Position numbers and translations under genes: made by a program
Part shown: one piece after another, positions 9,408-18,672 of the stretch
How the letters are laid out: each line of letters begins with the position of its first letter
Numbering within the stretch: position 1 is the stretch's first letter
Origin: Microseira wollei NIES-4236
GTDB lineage: Bacteria; Cyanobacteriota; Cyanobacteriia; Cyanobacteriales; Aerosakkonemataceae
Direction of reading: 5' to 3'
NCBI RefSeq assembly: GCF_020521235.1
Contig: NZ_BLAY01000020.1
Coordinates: 1 to 64,000 of the forward strand
Length of the DNA: 64,000 nt
The notes under the pieces: model-generated
The model's input: only the letters and a program-made list of their open reading frames with translations
Database searches by the model: none
What the model was told of the DNA's origin: nothing

Positions 9408-10696
9408 TCAAGCCCTTGGGGCAGGATGATTACCTCAATATTGACACTCCCCGCAGCTATTGCTTTTGGGATTCTTGGTTCCCTGACTCGCCTAAGAGCA
9501 GCAGGGAAAGCACCAACCGCCCAAGAGGGCAAATCTCCCCATAGACGCGAAGCGGCTTCCCGCAGGGTAGCGTAAGTTCCCGTGTGTCCCACGGTACACA
9601 GTCCTAATCTCAAAATGTTGATGCTGGCGTTCACGTCTCTATCTTCTACATATCCGCAATCTGGGCAAACATGGGTTCTAGTTGACAGAGATTTTTTCAC
9701 CTTTTTACCACAGTTAGAACAATTTTGGCTTGTATGATCGGGAGAAACTGCAACCGTCACCTTCCCGTATTTTTCTCCCAAATACTCTAACCAAGTGGGA
9801 AAATTTGACCAGCCAGCATCACTGATTGATTTAGCCAGATGTCGATTACGTAGTAGCCATTTCACATTCAAGTTTTCATAGGCTACCAAATCGTTAGACT
9901 CGATCGGGTCGTATGCCAATCTGTTGCAATACTCTTTTCGCTGCCTACTTACTTTTAAATGCTGCCGGGCATACCTATTTTTGGCTTTGTGATAGTTGTT
10001 AGACTGCCGTTGCTTAGCCTTCTTTCTAGCTGCGCTAAACTTCTGGGATTTTTTGCGATTAGCACGGTTTAACTGCTGCTCACACTTGCGGTAAAACTGG
10101 GGGGATGGTTCTAGATTGCCGTTGTCAGCAATAAAGTATTTCAACCCCAAGTCAATACCAACTACTTGACCAGTTGGCTGTGTTTCAATTTTGAGAGCAA
10201 CATCGATGGCAAATTGCGCGTAATATCCATCAGCACGACTTACTAACCGGACATGGATGTAGCAATCAAGGTTGTAGGTTCCCTTCAATTTCAGAGTTCC
10301 TATTCCTTTTTTATCTGAGAAACTTATGGCTTTTCTCGTTTCATAAAGTTTCCACCCAGAGGTTTTATATTCCACTGAACGGCAGTTTTTCTTAAACTTT
10401 GGAAAACCTTTCTTCCCCTTAACTTTCTGCTTGCAGTTATCGTCAAACCGAGCTGCATTCCAAGCACGGAAAGCCGCAGATTTTCGAGCCATTGAATTGA
10501 GTTCATCGGCAAAGCAAAACTCAGCAGCTAATACAGCGCCATGTTTGTTCAATGGGTACTTGTCAATTTTCTTGTCTTTGTTGTCCATCGGGTGACGTAA
10601 ACACTTGTTTTGGACGAACTGACTGGTACGAATAGCGTCGTCTATTGCACGATACTGCTTATCTTTCCCTTTGACTTTGAACTCGTAGATTATCAT
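9386..10696 (-). CDS. tnpB: RNA-guided nuclease TnpB of an IS200/IS605-type element
   Basis: 436 residues, full length. RuvC motifs are present: D182 in GIDLGLKYF, E274 in VAYENLNVK, and EDRDVNASINI (351-361). The zinc ribbon has CSNCG (326-330) and CPDCG (344-348). TnpB proteins cut DNA under guidance of an omega-RNA made from the 3' end of the gene and the element right end. The C-terminal tail (about 365-436) reads through the omega-RNA/right-end region and into the flank, overlapping the start of the pentapeptide gene. No tnpA lies nearby, so mobility would need a transposase in trans. It differs from the degenerate tnpB at 6286. Confidence 0.93.
   Translation of the reverse strand: MIIYEFKVKGKDKQYRAIDDAIRTSQFVQNKCLRHPMDNKDKKIDKYPLNKHGAVLAAEFCFADELNSMARKSAAFRAWNAARFDDNCKQKVKGKKGFPKFKKNCRSVEYKTSGWKLYETRKAISFSDKKGIGTLKLKGTYNLDCYIHVRLVSRADGYYAQFAIDVALKIETQPTGQVVGIDLGLKYFIADNGNLEPSPQFYRKCEQQLNRANRKKSQKFSAARKKAKQRQSNNYHKAKNRYARQHLKVSRQRKEYCNRLAYDPIESNDLVAYENLNVKWLLRNRHLAKSISDAGWSNFPTWLEYLGEKYGKVTVAVSPDHTSQNCSNCGKKVKKSLSTRTHVCPDCGYVEDRDVNASINILRLGLCTVGHTGTYATLREAASRLWGDLPSWAVGAFPAALRRVREPRIPKAIAAGSVNIEVIILPQGLECKSKIF
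9441..9615 (-). ncRNA. Predicted TnpB omega-RNA 3' scaffold and element right end
   Basis: On the minus strand the last part of tnpB runs into ACCAAGAATCCC and ends with GGGGAGTGTCAA (end at 9441). The same two blocks end the non-coding element at 20305. By family knowledge the guide would be the flank immediately after position 9441 on the minus strand (9440 downward). The 5' limit is my estimate. Confidence 0.5.
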
Positions 10697-11074
10697 GGCT
10701 CGACCTAACCAAATACATAGTTATGCTAACACGTCAACATCCAAGAGAAAGCAATTAAACTTAAAATTTGTATTCAATCCAAGGGCAAAATTTGTCAGAC
10801 CTATTGTCTGACGCGGTCACGAAGGTCGCGCATACATGGGGTGAGAGCGAACTGCTCTATAAGAGAGCATGAAAGCCGCCGCTGGCGGTGACTAGAGGCG
10901 TACCGATCCCGTAGGGTCTGCAAAAGACCTCTGCAACAAACAAACTCTTTGGCAGGCAGGATGCCCACCCCACAAGAGTTATGGGAGAAGTCTTTTGCAG
11001 AATCGCGATGCGGGTGCTGTTCCACATTTAATTTTTTCTCTCACCTGCTCACTTGCTCACCAAGCAGCCCGTCT
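10697..11074. other. Intergenic region with repeat fragment
   Basis: Holds the unmapped left end of the tnpB element. It also holds a GGCAGGCAGGATGCCCACCC repeat fragment (about 10951-10978) related to the 49-bp tandem array at 18411, plus Arg/Cys-rich spurious frames. No gene is supported. Confidence 0.5.
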
Positions 11075-12568
11075 TTATGGTAACCAGAGGGGATGAAAGC
11101 CGGCGATGGGCAACTGCTCTGGCTGCACTGAGACGGATGTGGCTTCCGCCGATCCAGTGGGCAGGGGTACTAGCCAAAGGCGACTGGTGACGATCGCTTC
11201 CCCCGAATCCGTGCGGGGGGCATCGGACTGGGCGGCTGCTGGTTGGACGATCGTGACGGGTTGGTCAAACAGCAAGGCTATCCCGTCGGGTGACAAGCTG
11301 ATTTCTGCTTGCCGCTGATTTTTTAACACCACCAGCGTCCGCAGTTCGGATGTTTCCAGGTTGATGGCGGCGATGTAGGGTTCTTCGATAAACTCATCTC
11401 CCGGTATCAATTGAGTCAGCAGGCAATAAAGCGTTTTTCCTCCCGGATCGAATTGAGCGTCGATAATTGAGCCAGTGGTGCGGAAAAGTTCTTTTTCCAC
11501 TCCGACGTTGTTTACCAGATACAGCGAGCGCGTCCTATCGGTGTTAAATTTTACCATCGCGGCGGCAGATCCATCGTCGGAAAAGCCGACAATGGTGCCA
11601 AATTTGGGCAGAAAATCGAGGGGTTTATCTCCAGGGTTGTCTAAAGGTACGATCGCTAATCCCTCACCTTGGGCGATCGCGATCGCTTTACTATCTGGGG
11701 CGATCTTAAAATCTCCCCCCGGTTGTCCTTTTAGCGGTTTAGCCTTACCATCCGGCTTAATTATCCACAGGCCAAAATCTGCGGAGTTACGCCGGGAAAC
11801 CCTCTGGACGACAATTGTTTGACCATCGGCGGATAAATCGAATTTCAGGTTTTGGTAATATTTATGATCCAAAACCAACTTGATTTTGCCTGGGGGTTCA
11901 AGACGACCTGAAGACGAGTCGGGAGATGGGGGAGCAATGCCGGTGGTGACAGCGTACAGCTGTTGTTCTAGAATGCTTTGGCGCTGGAACGAACGGGGAT
12001 TCGCCGAGAACAAAATGCGATCGCCTAACGGATATGGCTCAAAGTCTGTCACGACCAAATCTGGTGGCGTGAGGGCGATTGGTTTTGGCTGTTTGGCGCT
12101 CAAGTTTACCAACATTAACCTTCCCGCCTCTTTGCCTTTAATTCCCAGGTAAGCAAACGCGCGATCGCGGGTTTTAAACTTAGCAGTAAAAGGTTGTATT
12201 TGCCTTTGCGGTTGGTTATCCTTGGCGAATTTATCCTGAGCGCGGAGCAATTTTAATTGATATTCGCTGCCGTAGGGTGCGGGGGAAATCAACGTATAAG
12301 CCATCCGCCGTCCTGCCCAACTGAATTTTCCTGGCAGGGGTGGATCGATCCTCAAATTTTGTTCGACGCTGGTATGGTTCATCGGGCGACTAAAAGTGAG
12401 GATAAATCCCCGATCTTCCGCCCCTATTTGTTTATCTTGCCAGCTAAAATCTCGCACCCGCGAACTCGATCGATCGCCACTCCACAACAAAAGCCCGATC
12501 GTGACGCTCAGTATTAGTATTAATGCGATCGCCGCGCGGTCAAGCGGTTGCAGAAATGATTTTTTCAT
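11075..12568 (-). CDS. Membrane-anchored protein with Ig-like and beta-propeller regions
   Basis: 497 residues. A single N-terminal transmembrane anchor (about 10-30, AAIALILILSVTIGLLLW) is followed by a bacterial Ig-like segment (about 45-135) with TFSRPMNHTSVEQNLRIDPP, a motif typical of SbsA/Big_5 Ig-like domains. Then come TolB/WD40-like blades (about 140-497) with repeats such as KLVLDHKYYQNLKFDLSADG and EISLSPDGIALLFDQP. It is likely exposed on the periplasmic side. No enzymatic motif is seen and no function is assigned. It lies upstream of, and in the same direction as, nothing obviously linked. The heptamer repeats just before its start (12569-12620) may affect its promoter. Confidence 0.75.
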   Translation of the reverse strand: MKKSFLQPLDRAAIALILILSVTIGLLLWSGDRSSSRVRDFSWQDKQIGAEDRGFILTFSRPMNHTSVEQNLRIDPPLPGKFSWAGRRMAYTLISPAPYGSEYQLKLLRAQDKFAKDNQPQRQIQPFTAKFKTRDRAFAYLGIKGKEAGRLMLVNLSAKQPKPIALTPPDLVVTDFEPYPLGDRILFSANPRSFQRQSILEQQLYAVTTGIAPPSPDSSSGRLEPPGKIKLVLDHKYYQNLKFDLSADGQTIVVQRVSRRNSADFGLWIIKPDGKAKPLKGQPGGDFKIAPDSKAIAIAQGEGLAIVPLDNPGDKPLDFLPKFGTIVGFSDDGSAAAMVKFNTDRTRSLYLVNNVGVEKELFRTTGSIIDAQFDPGGKTLYCLLTQLIPGDEFIEEPYIAAINLETSELRTLVVLKNQRQAEISLSPDGIALLFDQPVTIVQPAAAQSDAPRTDSGEAIVTSRLWLVPLPTGSAEATSVSVQPEQLPIAGFHPLWLP

Positions 12569-12694
12569 TGCTAATTGCTAATTGCGAGCTTGCTAATTGC
12601 TAATTGCTAATTGCCAGCTTGACGATAAAAGCTGTTTACTATTAGCCATTAGCCTCGTTCCCACAGCTCCTGCCTGGGAACGCCATTAGCCCTT
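12569..12694. repeat. TAATTGC heptamer repeat block, copy 1
   Basis: Direct GCTAATT heptamers followed by GCCAGCTTGA and CTGTTTACTATTAGCCATTA. The block is nearly identical to 13484-13570, so the two copies flank the YcgQ-like gene. Confidence 0.8.
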
Positions 12695-13483
12695 TTAATA
12701 ATCGTATGGGTTTTTAGGTTCGGGAATAGGTTTGAGCGAACTTGCTTGAATTGTTAGTTGGCGCTTTCCTGCCAAAGTTTCGGTAATCATTTCTCCTTCT
12801 ATTTCTAGCCAGGTATCCGGCGCATAGGCGGTACGGTTCCCGGTTAATTTTACTGGCAATCCGACTGGATAGGCATCGGCGGCGCAGCAGGTAATTACGA
12901 AGCGAGCCAGCATTAAGTATTGATCCGGCATGTTTTTCGGATGGATAACAAAGCCTTGCACCTTGACTTTTTGCCCGGTATATGTATCGGGTTCGGGATA
13001 AACATTTAAAGTGCGTATCCAGTCGATCAGGGATCGCTCTTGGGGCGGTTTGGCGCTGCGGAAGGCGACGGGATGACTGCGCGTCATCGATAAGGTATCG
13101 GCAACTCCCCGTTCAATTGCGGTAGAACTGGTAAATACGCGGGGGGTAATAATAAAACCGAGCATTGCGGTTACTAACAGCAAAGTGCTGCTCCAACCGG
13201 GGGGAAATAATGTGATGTGTTGAACTGTCTGGGGCAAAATTATCCGGGACGATCTAGAGCGCAGCAGCGTTGGTAGGAGACTTTGCGCCCTCAAACTACC
13301 AAGCACCAGCAAACCGAATCCTCCGGCGATGACTAACCAAAAGTAATCGGGGTGAATCAACAATCTTAACTTGCCAGTCAGCCAATATTTCAGCATCAAA
13401 ATGCCCCAGGCGAGAATCGCCACGACATCTAGCCAGGGCATTAATATATTTTGAATTTGGGATTTGGGATTTGGGATGGTCAT
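12695..13483 (-). CDS. YcgQ-like (TIGR03943) permease partner
   Basis: 262 residues. Three or four hydrophobic helices in the first 115 residues (MPWLDVVAILAWGILMLKYW; FWLVIAGGFGLLVLGSL; STLLLVTAMLGFII) precede a C-terminal OB-like domain. That domain carries GQKVKVQGFVIHP and FVITCCAADAYPVGLPV, hallmarks of the TIGR03943/YcgQ family. Family members pair with a UPF0718 permease, which is found here immediately upstream. The annotated ATG at 13483 is encoded by an AATCCCAAATCCC-type repeat, so ATG 13441 (MPWLD) is an equally good start. The substrate is unknown; links to metal homeostasis are inference from the family. Confidence 0.85.
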   Translation of the reverse strand: MTIPNPKSQIQNILMPWLDVVAILAWGILMLKYWLTGKLRLLIHPDYFWLVIAGGFGLLVLGSLRAQSLLPTLLRSRSSRIILPQTVQHITLFPPGWSSTLLLVTAMLGFIITPRVFTSSTAIERGVADTLSMTRSHPVAFRSAKPPQERSLIDWIRTLNVYPEPDTYTGQKVKVQGFVIHPKNMPDQYLMLARFVITCCAADAYPVGLPVKLTGNRTAYAPDTWLEIEGEMITETLAGKRQLTIQASSLKPIPEPKNPYDY

Positions 13484-13570
13484 TGCTAATTGCTAATTGC
13501 GAGCTTGCTAATTGCTAATTGCTAATTGCCAGCTTGATGCTCAACGCTGTTTACTATTAGCCATTAGCCA
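13484..13570. repeat. TAATTGC heptamer repeat block, copy 2
   Basis: Near-identical to 12569-12660. The block runs into the permease gene and provides its stop codon region. Confidence 0.8.
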
Positions 13571-14578
13571 TTAGCCAAAAGATATCTGATAAATCAAAGT
13601 GAATAGAAAAGTCAATTGTGCTGCTAAAGCCAATAAATAGAATACAGCGCGGGATTTGAAGATAGATAGCATTAAACCAATCGCTTTGAGGTCGATCATT
13701 GGACCAAATACCAGGAAAGCGAGCAAAGAAGCGCTGGTAAATGCAGAAGCAAACGAGAGGGCGAAAAATGAATCTACCGTCGAACAAATCGACACTACCG
13801 CCGCCAACACCATCATGGCGACAATTGAAGTAATTGGGTCTTGACCGAGACTGAGGATAATTTCGCGGGGAACTGCCACTTGTAGGGTAGCAGCGATCGC
13901 GCTTCCCAGCACCAACACCGCTCCTAATTCCCGCAACTCTTGTACTGTATTTTCTAGGAACAAACGCAGGCGGTCTTTTAGGGGTTTACTGGTAATCGAC
14001 CCAGCGGCGGCGATAAATTCTGGCGTATCCATGCGAATCGACGTACCCTTACCGCCCAACATAAAAGTCCCCGACTGCAATAAACTTGGCGTTGAATCCT
14101 TTTTTCCCAACTTGGGTGCGGGTATCGAGCAAGCGACGAGTGGGTGTAGCATGGGTCGCAGGTCAGCTTGAGCGCTGAAAACCCAACCAATAATGGTAGC
14201 GATCGCTAAAGAACACAATACCCGCAACAATACTATTTCTGGCTGATCGCGAAACGCCGTCCATGTCGCCCAAATCACAATCGGATTGATTGTCGGCGCC
14301 GCCAATAAAAATCCGATCGCTACAGGGGCGGGTACTCCCTGCATCAGCAGTCGCCGCGCTACCGGCACGTTACCGCACTCGCACACGGGAAACAAAAATC
14401 CAATCAAACTCCCGGCGAAAGCGCCCAGCAGAGGGTTTTTAGGCATCGCTGCAATTAATTTACCTTCGTCTATAAACAACAGCAGCAATCCTGAGAACAA
14501 AACCCCCAGCAGCAAGAAAGGGATCGCCTCTACTAGCAAGCTCAGGAATAGGGTAAAGCCAGTGTTGAATTGAGTCAT
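13571..14578 (-). CDS. UPF0718/YcgR-like permease
   Basis: 335 residues with about eight transmembrane helices. The family signature FPVCECGNVPVARRLLMQGVP lies in the loop after helix 2, with PTINPIVIWATW and SICSTVDSFFALSFA further on. Members of the DUF318/UPF0718 group are inner-membrane permeases, some linked to metal or arsenic export. It is paired with the YcgQ-like gene downstream (87 bp of repeat between), and the two probably form one complex. Upstream (14579-14908) there is a TGTAA/TTACA dyad near 14767-14783 that might be an operator. Confidence 0.88.
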   Translation of the reverse strand: MTQFNTGFTLFLSLLVEAIPFLLLGVLFSGLLLLFIDEGKLIAAMPKNPLLGAFAGSLIGFLFPVCECGNVPVARRLLMQGVPAPVAIGFLLAAPTINPIVIWATWTAFRDQPEIVLLRVLCSLAIATIIGWVFSAQADLRPMLHPLVACSIPAPKLGKKDSTPSLLQSGTFMLGGKGTSIRMDTPEFIAAAGSITSKPLKDRLRLFLENTVQELRELGAVLVLGSAIAATLQVAVPREIILSLGQDPITSIVAMMVLAAVVSICSTVDSFFALSFASAFTSASLLAFLVFGPMIDLKAIGLMLSIFKSRAVFYLLALAAQLTFLFTLIYQISFG

Positions 14579-14908
14579 CGGGTGAGGGGCAATTTCGCTA
14601 AAATTCCACAGCTTAATGCGGATCGGTTCAACCGTCGCGGGTAATAGGTGGTAGGAAACAGTTTACCCACTACTGTACGGGCGATCGCATTGACGCAGAA
14701 AAATTTTGACCGACAGGTTATCTCCGCGAATGCTTTACCCCCTTATGTGGCGTTTTGTCAAAGGCATTGTAATTAATCGTTACATTTAGTTGATGATTCG
14801 GGGTTTCTGATGGCGCGGCTCACCCACAAGGGTGAAGCAATCTTAAGGAAGGAACAGCCATGTTGTTAACAGGGGATCTGGATCGCTAAAAAGTTCGATC
14901 CCGATCAC
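14579..14908. promoter_or_regulatory. Intergenic region with dyads and a nine-codon mini-frame
   Basis: Holds a TGTAA-N7-TTACA dyad (about 14767-14783). It also has a nine-codon frame (ATG at 14860, stop at 14887) preceded by AAGGAAGGAA. A hairpin follows with arms GATCtGGATCG (14875-14885) and CGATCCcGATC (14896-14906), ending 2 nt before the next start. Translational coupling or attenuation is possible but unproven. Confidence 0.3.
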
Positions 14909-15463
14909 ATGAAATTTATAACTTCCTGTGTGTATCTATCAATAGGTTCGTCAGCGAGCAAGTCGTCTATGTTACAAACAGCCCCAAGAATAGCAACCTG
15001 TCTGAAAGCGATCCGGCTTAATTTTCAGGCTCTGACTGCTTTTGAGCGCGTGACCGAGCAGTATTGTCACTTGGGGGTTCGGTTTAGCGATGCGATCGCC
15101 CTGGAACCTTCTAACCCAGCCTTTTTGCCCAAAACCGGCTGTTTCGTCCTCATGCCTTTAGGGCAGGAAATGATTCTGACTGCCAGTTTTGACTCGCCCA
15201 CGTCCTGGGTGGGTGGTGAAGTCTGCGGTGCTGGATCTGTTATTTTAACGGCTTTTGACCAAACGGGAAAAATCCTTGCCCAGGTTACCACCGCAGCTAC
15301 CCCTGGTGTTGCACCGAGCCAAGGAAAAGGCAGTTGCTCCTGGCAGCAGCTAGAATTGAATCGCTCCGGTATTGCTAAGGTGATGTTCCACTCTAGCGAG
15401 CCGTTTATTATCAAGGATTTTTATTTTAAGGGGGCTATAACCGCTAACGCTCCGAGCTATTGA
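14909..15463 (+). CDS. Conserved-looking protein of unknown function
   Basis: 184 residues. I do not recognise the family. The C-terminal two thirds looks like a small beta-sandwich: GGEVCGAGSVILTAFDQTGK is followed by ELNRSGIAKVMFHSSEPF and IIKDFYFKG. The first 20 residues are Ser-rich and may not be translated: ATG 14969 (MLQTAPRIATCL) is an alternative start. No signal peptide is convincing. It lies upstream of the three-paralogue signalling block on the same strand but 160 bp away, so operon membership is uncertain. Confidence 0.6.
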   Translation: MKFITSCVYLSIGSSASKSSMLQTAPRIATCLKAIRLNFQALTAFERVTEQYCHLGVRFSDAIALEPSNPAFLPKTGCFVLMPLGQEMILTASFDSPTSWVGGEVCGAGSVILTAFDQTGKILAQVTTAATPGVAPSQGKGSCSWQQLELNRSGIAKVMFHSSEPFIIKDFYFKGAITANAPSY

Positions 15464-15622
15464 CATCTCCCTCTCAAGATAGTCGTTTATGCTTTTATCA
15501 GCTCGAAAATAGGTTATATAAAGAGCGTTTAATTGCCCGTTAGAAAAACTCCACCGCCTCGCCCCGGTTGGGGGATATGCTGTATTTGTAATCACAATGG
15601 GGATTTAACCAAACACGATATT

Positions 15623-16798
15623 ATGGGTTCGTTGGGTTTTAACGCGACCGAATCACAACCGAGTTTATTGGATGGACAGGTGTCTGAAATTATTCACCCA
15701 CATCTCGGTTTACACAGCACGCTCGAAGAACTATTCCTTTACGATTTTCACCTGGAATTATCTCAACCGGGGCGGAAAGTAACCCAGGCATTTGAAGCAA
15801 ATCCGATGCTGCCTGGGGTGATTTTAACCAAACGAGGAAAGTTTGCGGGCATGATTTCCCGGCGTCGATTTTTGGAGTATATGAGCCGCCCTTTCGGGTT
15901 AGAAGTATTTTCTAAGCGCCCACTAGAGGATTTGTATCAGTTTGCCAAAACCGATCTGTTGATTCTCCCCGGCAATACTTCAATTTTGGCAGCCGCCCAG
16001 CGGTCATTACACCGTAGCTACGGGATGGCAGCTGTTGTTGTAATGGGCGAGCGCTCAAGGGCGCCACAAGGGATGGATTACAACCTTGAGGCAAGAGGGA
16101 AAGTGACAACCCCCGATTTACTTTACGAGCCAATTGTGGTAGAAATTTCGCCTCAAGTTTACCGCTTGCTGGATGTGCATCAATTATTGGTGGCTCAGTC
16201 GCGCATTCACCAAATGGCGCTTGAGCTGATCGAGCAACTCAATCAAAAACTGGAAACAGCTAACCAGGAATTGCAATTACTCGCGGCAGTTGATAGCTTG
16301 ACTCAAACGGCAAATCGGCGTAAATTTGATCAATATTTGAATATAAAGTGGCGCGATATGGCAAGGGAAAAAGGGTCCCTGTCTTTAATTTTGTGCGATA
16401 TTGATTTTTTCAAACGATACAACGATACCTACGGTCATCAAGCTGGAGATCTCTGCTTGCAGCAAGTTGCTGGTGCGCTGCGCGGTGCCGCAAAGCGACC
16501 TGAAGATTTGGTAGCTCGTTATGGGGGCGAAGAATTTGCCGCCATCTTACCCCATACTGATAGGGCTGGCGCCATCCACGTGGCAGAAAAAATGCGAGTC
16601 GGGGTTCTAGCGCTAGAGATTCCCCATGCTGATTCTACTGTTAACCAATATGTTACTATTAGTGTGGGCGTGGCTAGCGCGATTACCCACTTAGAATCTT
16701 CCCCAGAAGAGTTGATTGCGGCAGCAGACCAAGCACTGTATCATGCTAAAGAAAGCGGACGCGATCGCTATACTTTTTATCCACCCGAAATTGCCTAA
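15623..16798 (+). CDS. CBS-like sensor diguanylate cyclase (GGDEF)
   Basis: Makes the second messenger c-di-GMP. The protein has 391 residues from ATG 15623; an upstream extension to 15533 is Pro/Arg-rich and unlikely. Residues 30-190 form a sensor with CBS-like elements (NPMLPGVILTKRGKFAGMIS, RRRFLEYMSRPFG, VYRLLDVHQLLV). A short coiled coil (195-222) joins it to a GGDEF domain (225-385) with an active GGEEF (301-305), CDIDFFKRYNDTYGH, and an RPED product-inhibition site (292-295). The same sensor is repeated in the next two genes, where it feeds histidine kinases. Confidence 0.92.
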   Translation: MGSLGFNATESQPSLLDGQVSEIIHPHLGLHSTLEELFLYDFHLELSQPGRKVTQAFEANPMLPGVILTKRGKFAGMISRRRFLEYMSRPFGLEVFSKRPLEDLYQFAKTDLLILPGNTSILAAAQRSLHRSYGMAAVVVMGERSRAPQGMDYNLEARGKVTTPDLLYEPIVVEISPQVYRLLDVHQLLVAQSRIHQMALELIEQLNQKLETANQELQLLAAVDSLTQTANRRKFDQYLNIKWRDMAREKGSLSLILCDIDFFKRYNDTYGHQAGDLCLQQVAGALRGAAKRPEDLVARYGGEEFAAILPHTDRAGAIHVAEKMRVGVLALEIPHADSTVNQYVTISVGVASAITHLESSPEELIAAADQALYHAKESGRDRYTFYPPEIA

Positions 16799-17004
16799 CC
16801 TTACCTTGACTGAGTTCAAGTTTTCAGGTTAATTCAAAGTTAACTGAAGTTTGAGAATAGGTTAAAATTGATTTAAAACTGAATATTAATGATTTTTTTT
16901 AGTTAAGCAGAGGATTAGTGGGTGTTGCTCCGGCCAAAAAATAGGGTGATATAGTTTAAATGACGCCGAAAGACCGACTATAATATTGAGCGAGAATTAC
17001 TGCT

Positions 17005-18339
17005 ATGATGGCTTTGCCAAAAGTATATTACCAAATGTCAGTTTTACCGGCATTGGAAACGCTAAATTTGGAGTCTAAGCTGCAAGACCTGTCGCTTTAC
17101 GAGTTTCAAATTGAAGCCGAACGGACGGGGATAGAAGTGGCGAGGGCTTTTGATAGCAATCCTCTACTGCCAGGAGCAATTTTAACCGAGAAAGAACAGT
17201 TACTAGGGATGATTTCGCGGCGGCGGTTTTTAGAATACATGAGCCGCCCTTATGGACTAGAACTGTTTTTGAAGCGACCGATCAAATGTTTGTACTTATT
17301 AGCGCGGGCAGAAACTTTAGTGTTGCCGAGCAATACATTAATTGTGAAAGCAGCTAAGCAGTCTTTGCAGCGACCGGCTCATTTGCTATACGAACCATTG
17401 GTAGTAGAAATTGAACCGCAAGTTTATAAATTATTAGATGTGCATCAGTTAATGGTGGCTCAATCCCACATCCACGAGCTAGCCACCCATCTGTTAAACG
17501 AGCAAACTCAGGCTCACCTAATCCAAACAGAAAAGATGGCTAGCTTAGGCCAAATGATGGCTGGGATAGCTCACGAAATTTTAAATCCAGTTAACTTTAT
17601 TTCGGGAAATATAGATTACCTGTCAAAGTATAGCGACGATCTGATTAATTTAATAACGGCTTACGAAGAGGGGGTTACCGAACCGCCACCCAGAGTGGTT
17701 GAAATAAAAGAAGAAATTGAACTAGATTATTTACAAGAAGATCTGCTGGTAATTATTAATAGCATAAAGCAGGGAACCGAACGATTAATCAAGATTATCA
17801 ACAGTATGCGGAATTTCTCGCATATGGGGGAAGGGAGTCGCCAGCCAGCAGACATACACGAGTGCATCGATAGTACGCTGTTGATTTTACATAACCGCAT
17901 TAAATATACCATTGAATTAGTGAAAAACTACGGGGAACTGCCGCTAGTGCCGTGCTATTCTGGGCAGTTGAGTCAGGTGTTTACGAATATTATCAGCAAT
18001 GCCATTGATGCGCTGATGGAGAAATCGGCAGCGCTCAAAGAAGCGGGTAAATCTGCCCGTAAATGGCAGGCGAGAATAGAAATTAGCACCTGTGTTGTAG
18101 AAGCTGAAAATAGCCGGTGGGCTGCGATTCGTATTACCGATAATGGCCCCGGTATTCCAGAGGAAATTCAACAGCGAATTTTTGAAACATTTTTTACCAC
18201 GAAGCCAGTGGGTAAAGGAACGGGACTGGGGTTAGCAATTAGCCGTCAAATTGTGACAGAAAAGCACAAAGGGAGATTAAACTTGCGAAGTCAGGCTGAA
18301 GTCGGCACGGAATTTGAGATCCTGCTGCCTTTGGAGTGA
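17005..18339 (+). CDS. CBS-like sensor histidine kinase
   Basis: 444 residues. The N-terminal 150 residues are the same sensor as in the preceding cyclase (SNPLLPGAILTEKEQLLGMI, SRRRFLEYMSRPYG, YKLLDVHQLMVAQSHIH). HisKA carries H190 (MMAGIAHEILNPVNFISGN). The HATPase domain (about 300-444) has the N box (QVFTNIISNAIDALM), G1 (ITDNGPGIP), F box ([12 protein letters not shown]) and G2 ([11 protein letters not shown]), so all catalytic boxes are present. No transmembrane segment is seen, so sensing is cytoplasmic. No response regulator is adjacent. A 205-bp AT-rich gap with a TATAATATT box near 16979 precedes it, so it has its own promoter. Confidence 0.93.
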   Translation: MMALPKVYYQMSVLPALETLNLESKLQDLSLYEFQIEAERTGIEVARAFDSNPLLPGAILTEKEQLLGMISRRRFLEYMSRPYGLELFLKRPIKCLYLLARAETLVLPSNTLIVKAAKQSLQRPAHLLYEPLVVEIEPQVYKLLDVHQLMVAQSHIHELATHLLNEQTQAHLIQTEKMASLGQMMAGIAHEILNPVNFISGNIDYLSKYSDDLINLITAYEEGVTEPPPRVVEIKEEIELDYLQEDLLVIINSIKQGTERLIKIINSMRNFSHMGEGSRQPADIHECIDSTLLILHNRIKYTIELVKNYGELPLVPCYSGQLSQVFTNIISNAIDALMEKSAALKEAGKSARKWQARIEISTCVVEAENSRWAAIRITDNGPGIPEEIQQRIFETFFTTKPVGKGTGLGLAISRQIVTEKHKGRLNLRSQAEVGTEFEILLPLE

Positions 18340-18410
18340 AGAAGTTGACATCTTGCAGCAATGGAGTAGGCGGGCGAGACGCCCACCCCACAAGAAGCCC
18401 AGCCCACAAG

Positions 18411-18600
18411 AGTTGTTTTGTGGTGGGATAGGCATCCTGCCTGTCGCGCACGCGACAAGAGTTGTTTTGTGGTGGCAGAGGCATCCTGCCTGTCGCGCAA
18501 CCGAGAAGAGTTGTTTTCTGGTGGCAGAGGCATCCTGCCTGTCGCGCAACCGAGAAGAGTTGTTTTCTGGTGGCAGAGGCATCCTGCCTGTCGGATAGGC
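18411..18600. repeat. Four-copy 49-bp tandem repeat
   Basis: Units begin at 18411, 18460, 18509 and 18558 with exact 49-bp spacing. Each contains GAGTTGTTTT, GGTGGCAGAGG and the small palindrome AGGCATCCTGCCT. The last two complete units are nearly identical. A related unit lies inverted just before (18371-18392) and at 10951. The array sits between the two histidine kinases and may act as their terminator. Confidence 0.85.
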
Positions 18601-18672
18601 CAGGGATGGGGAAAATGATAGGCTATTTAAAATAAATCCAGATCTATAACGGGATAGATACAAGTCGGGTGC

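Noticed and set aside
10801-11025. Small minus-strand gene
   Set aside because: The frame is Arg/Cys-rich and built on the GGCAGGCAGGATGCC repeat; no ribosome binding site.
14765-14785. NtcA site
   Set aside because: The GTA/TAC spacing is 9 bp rather than the required 8.
18411-18600. CRISPR array (regular 49-bp period)
   Set aside because: The whole unit repeats, with no variable spacers and no cas genes, so it is a plain tandem repeat.
18277-18663. Frames through the 49-bp repeat
   Set aside because: Repetitive ASCLSRNREELF-like peptides arise from the tandem repeat.
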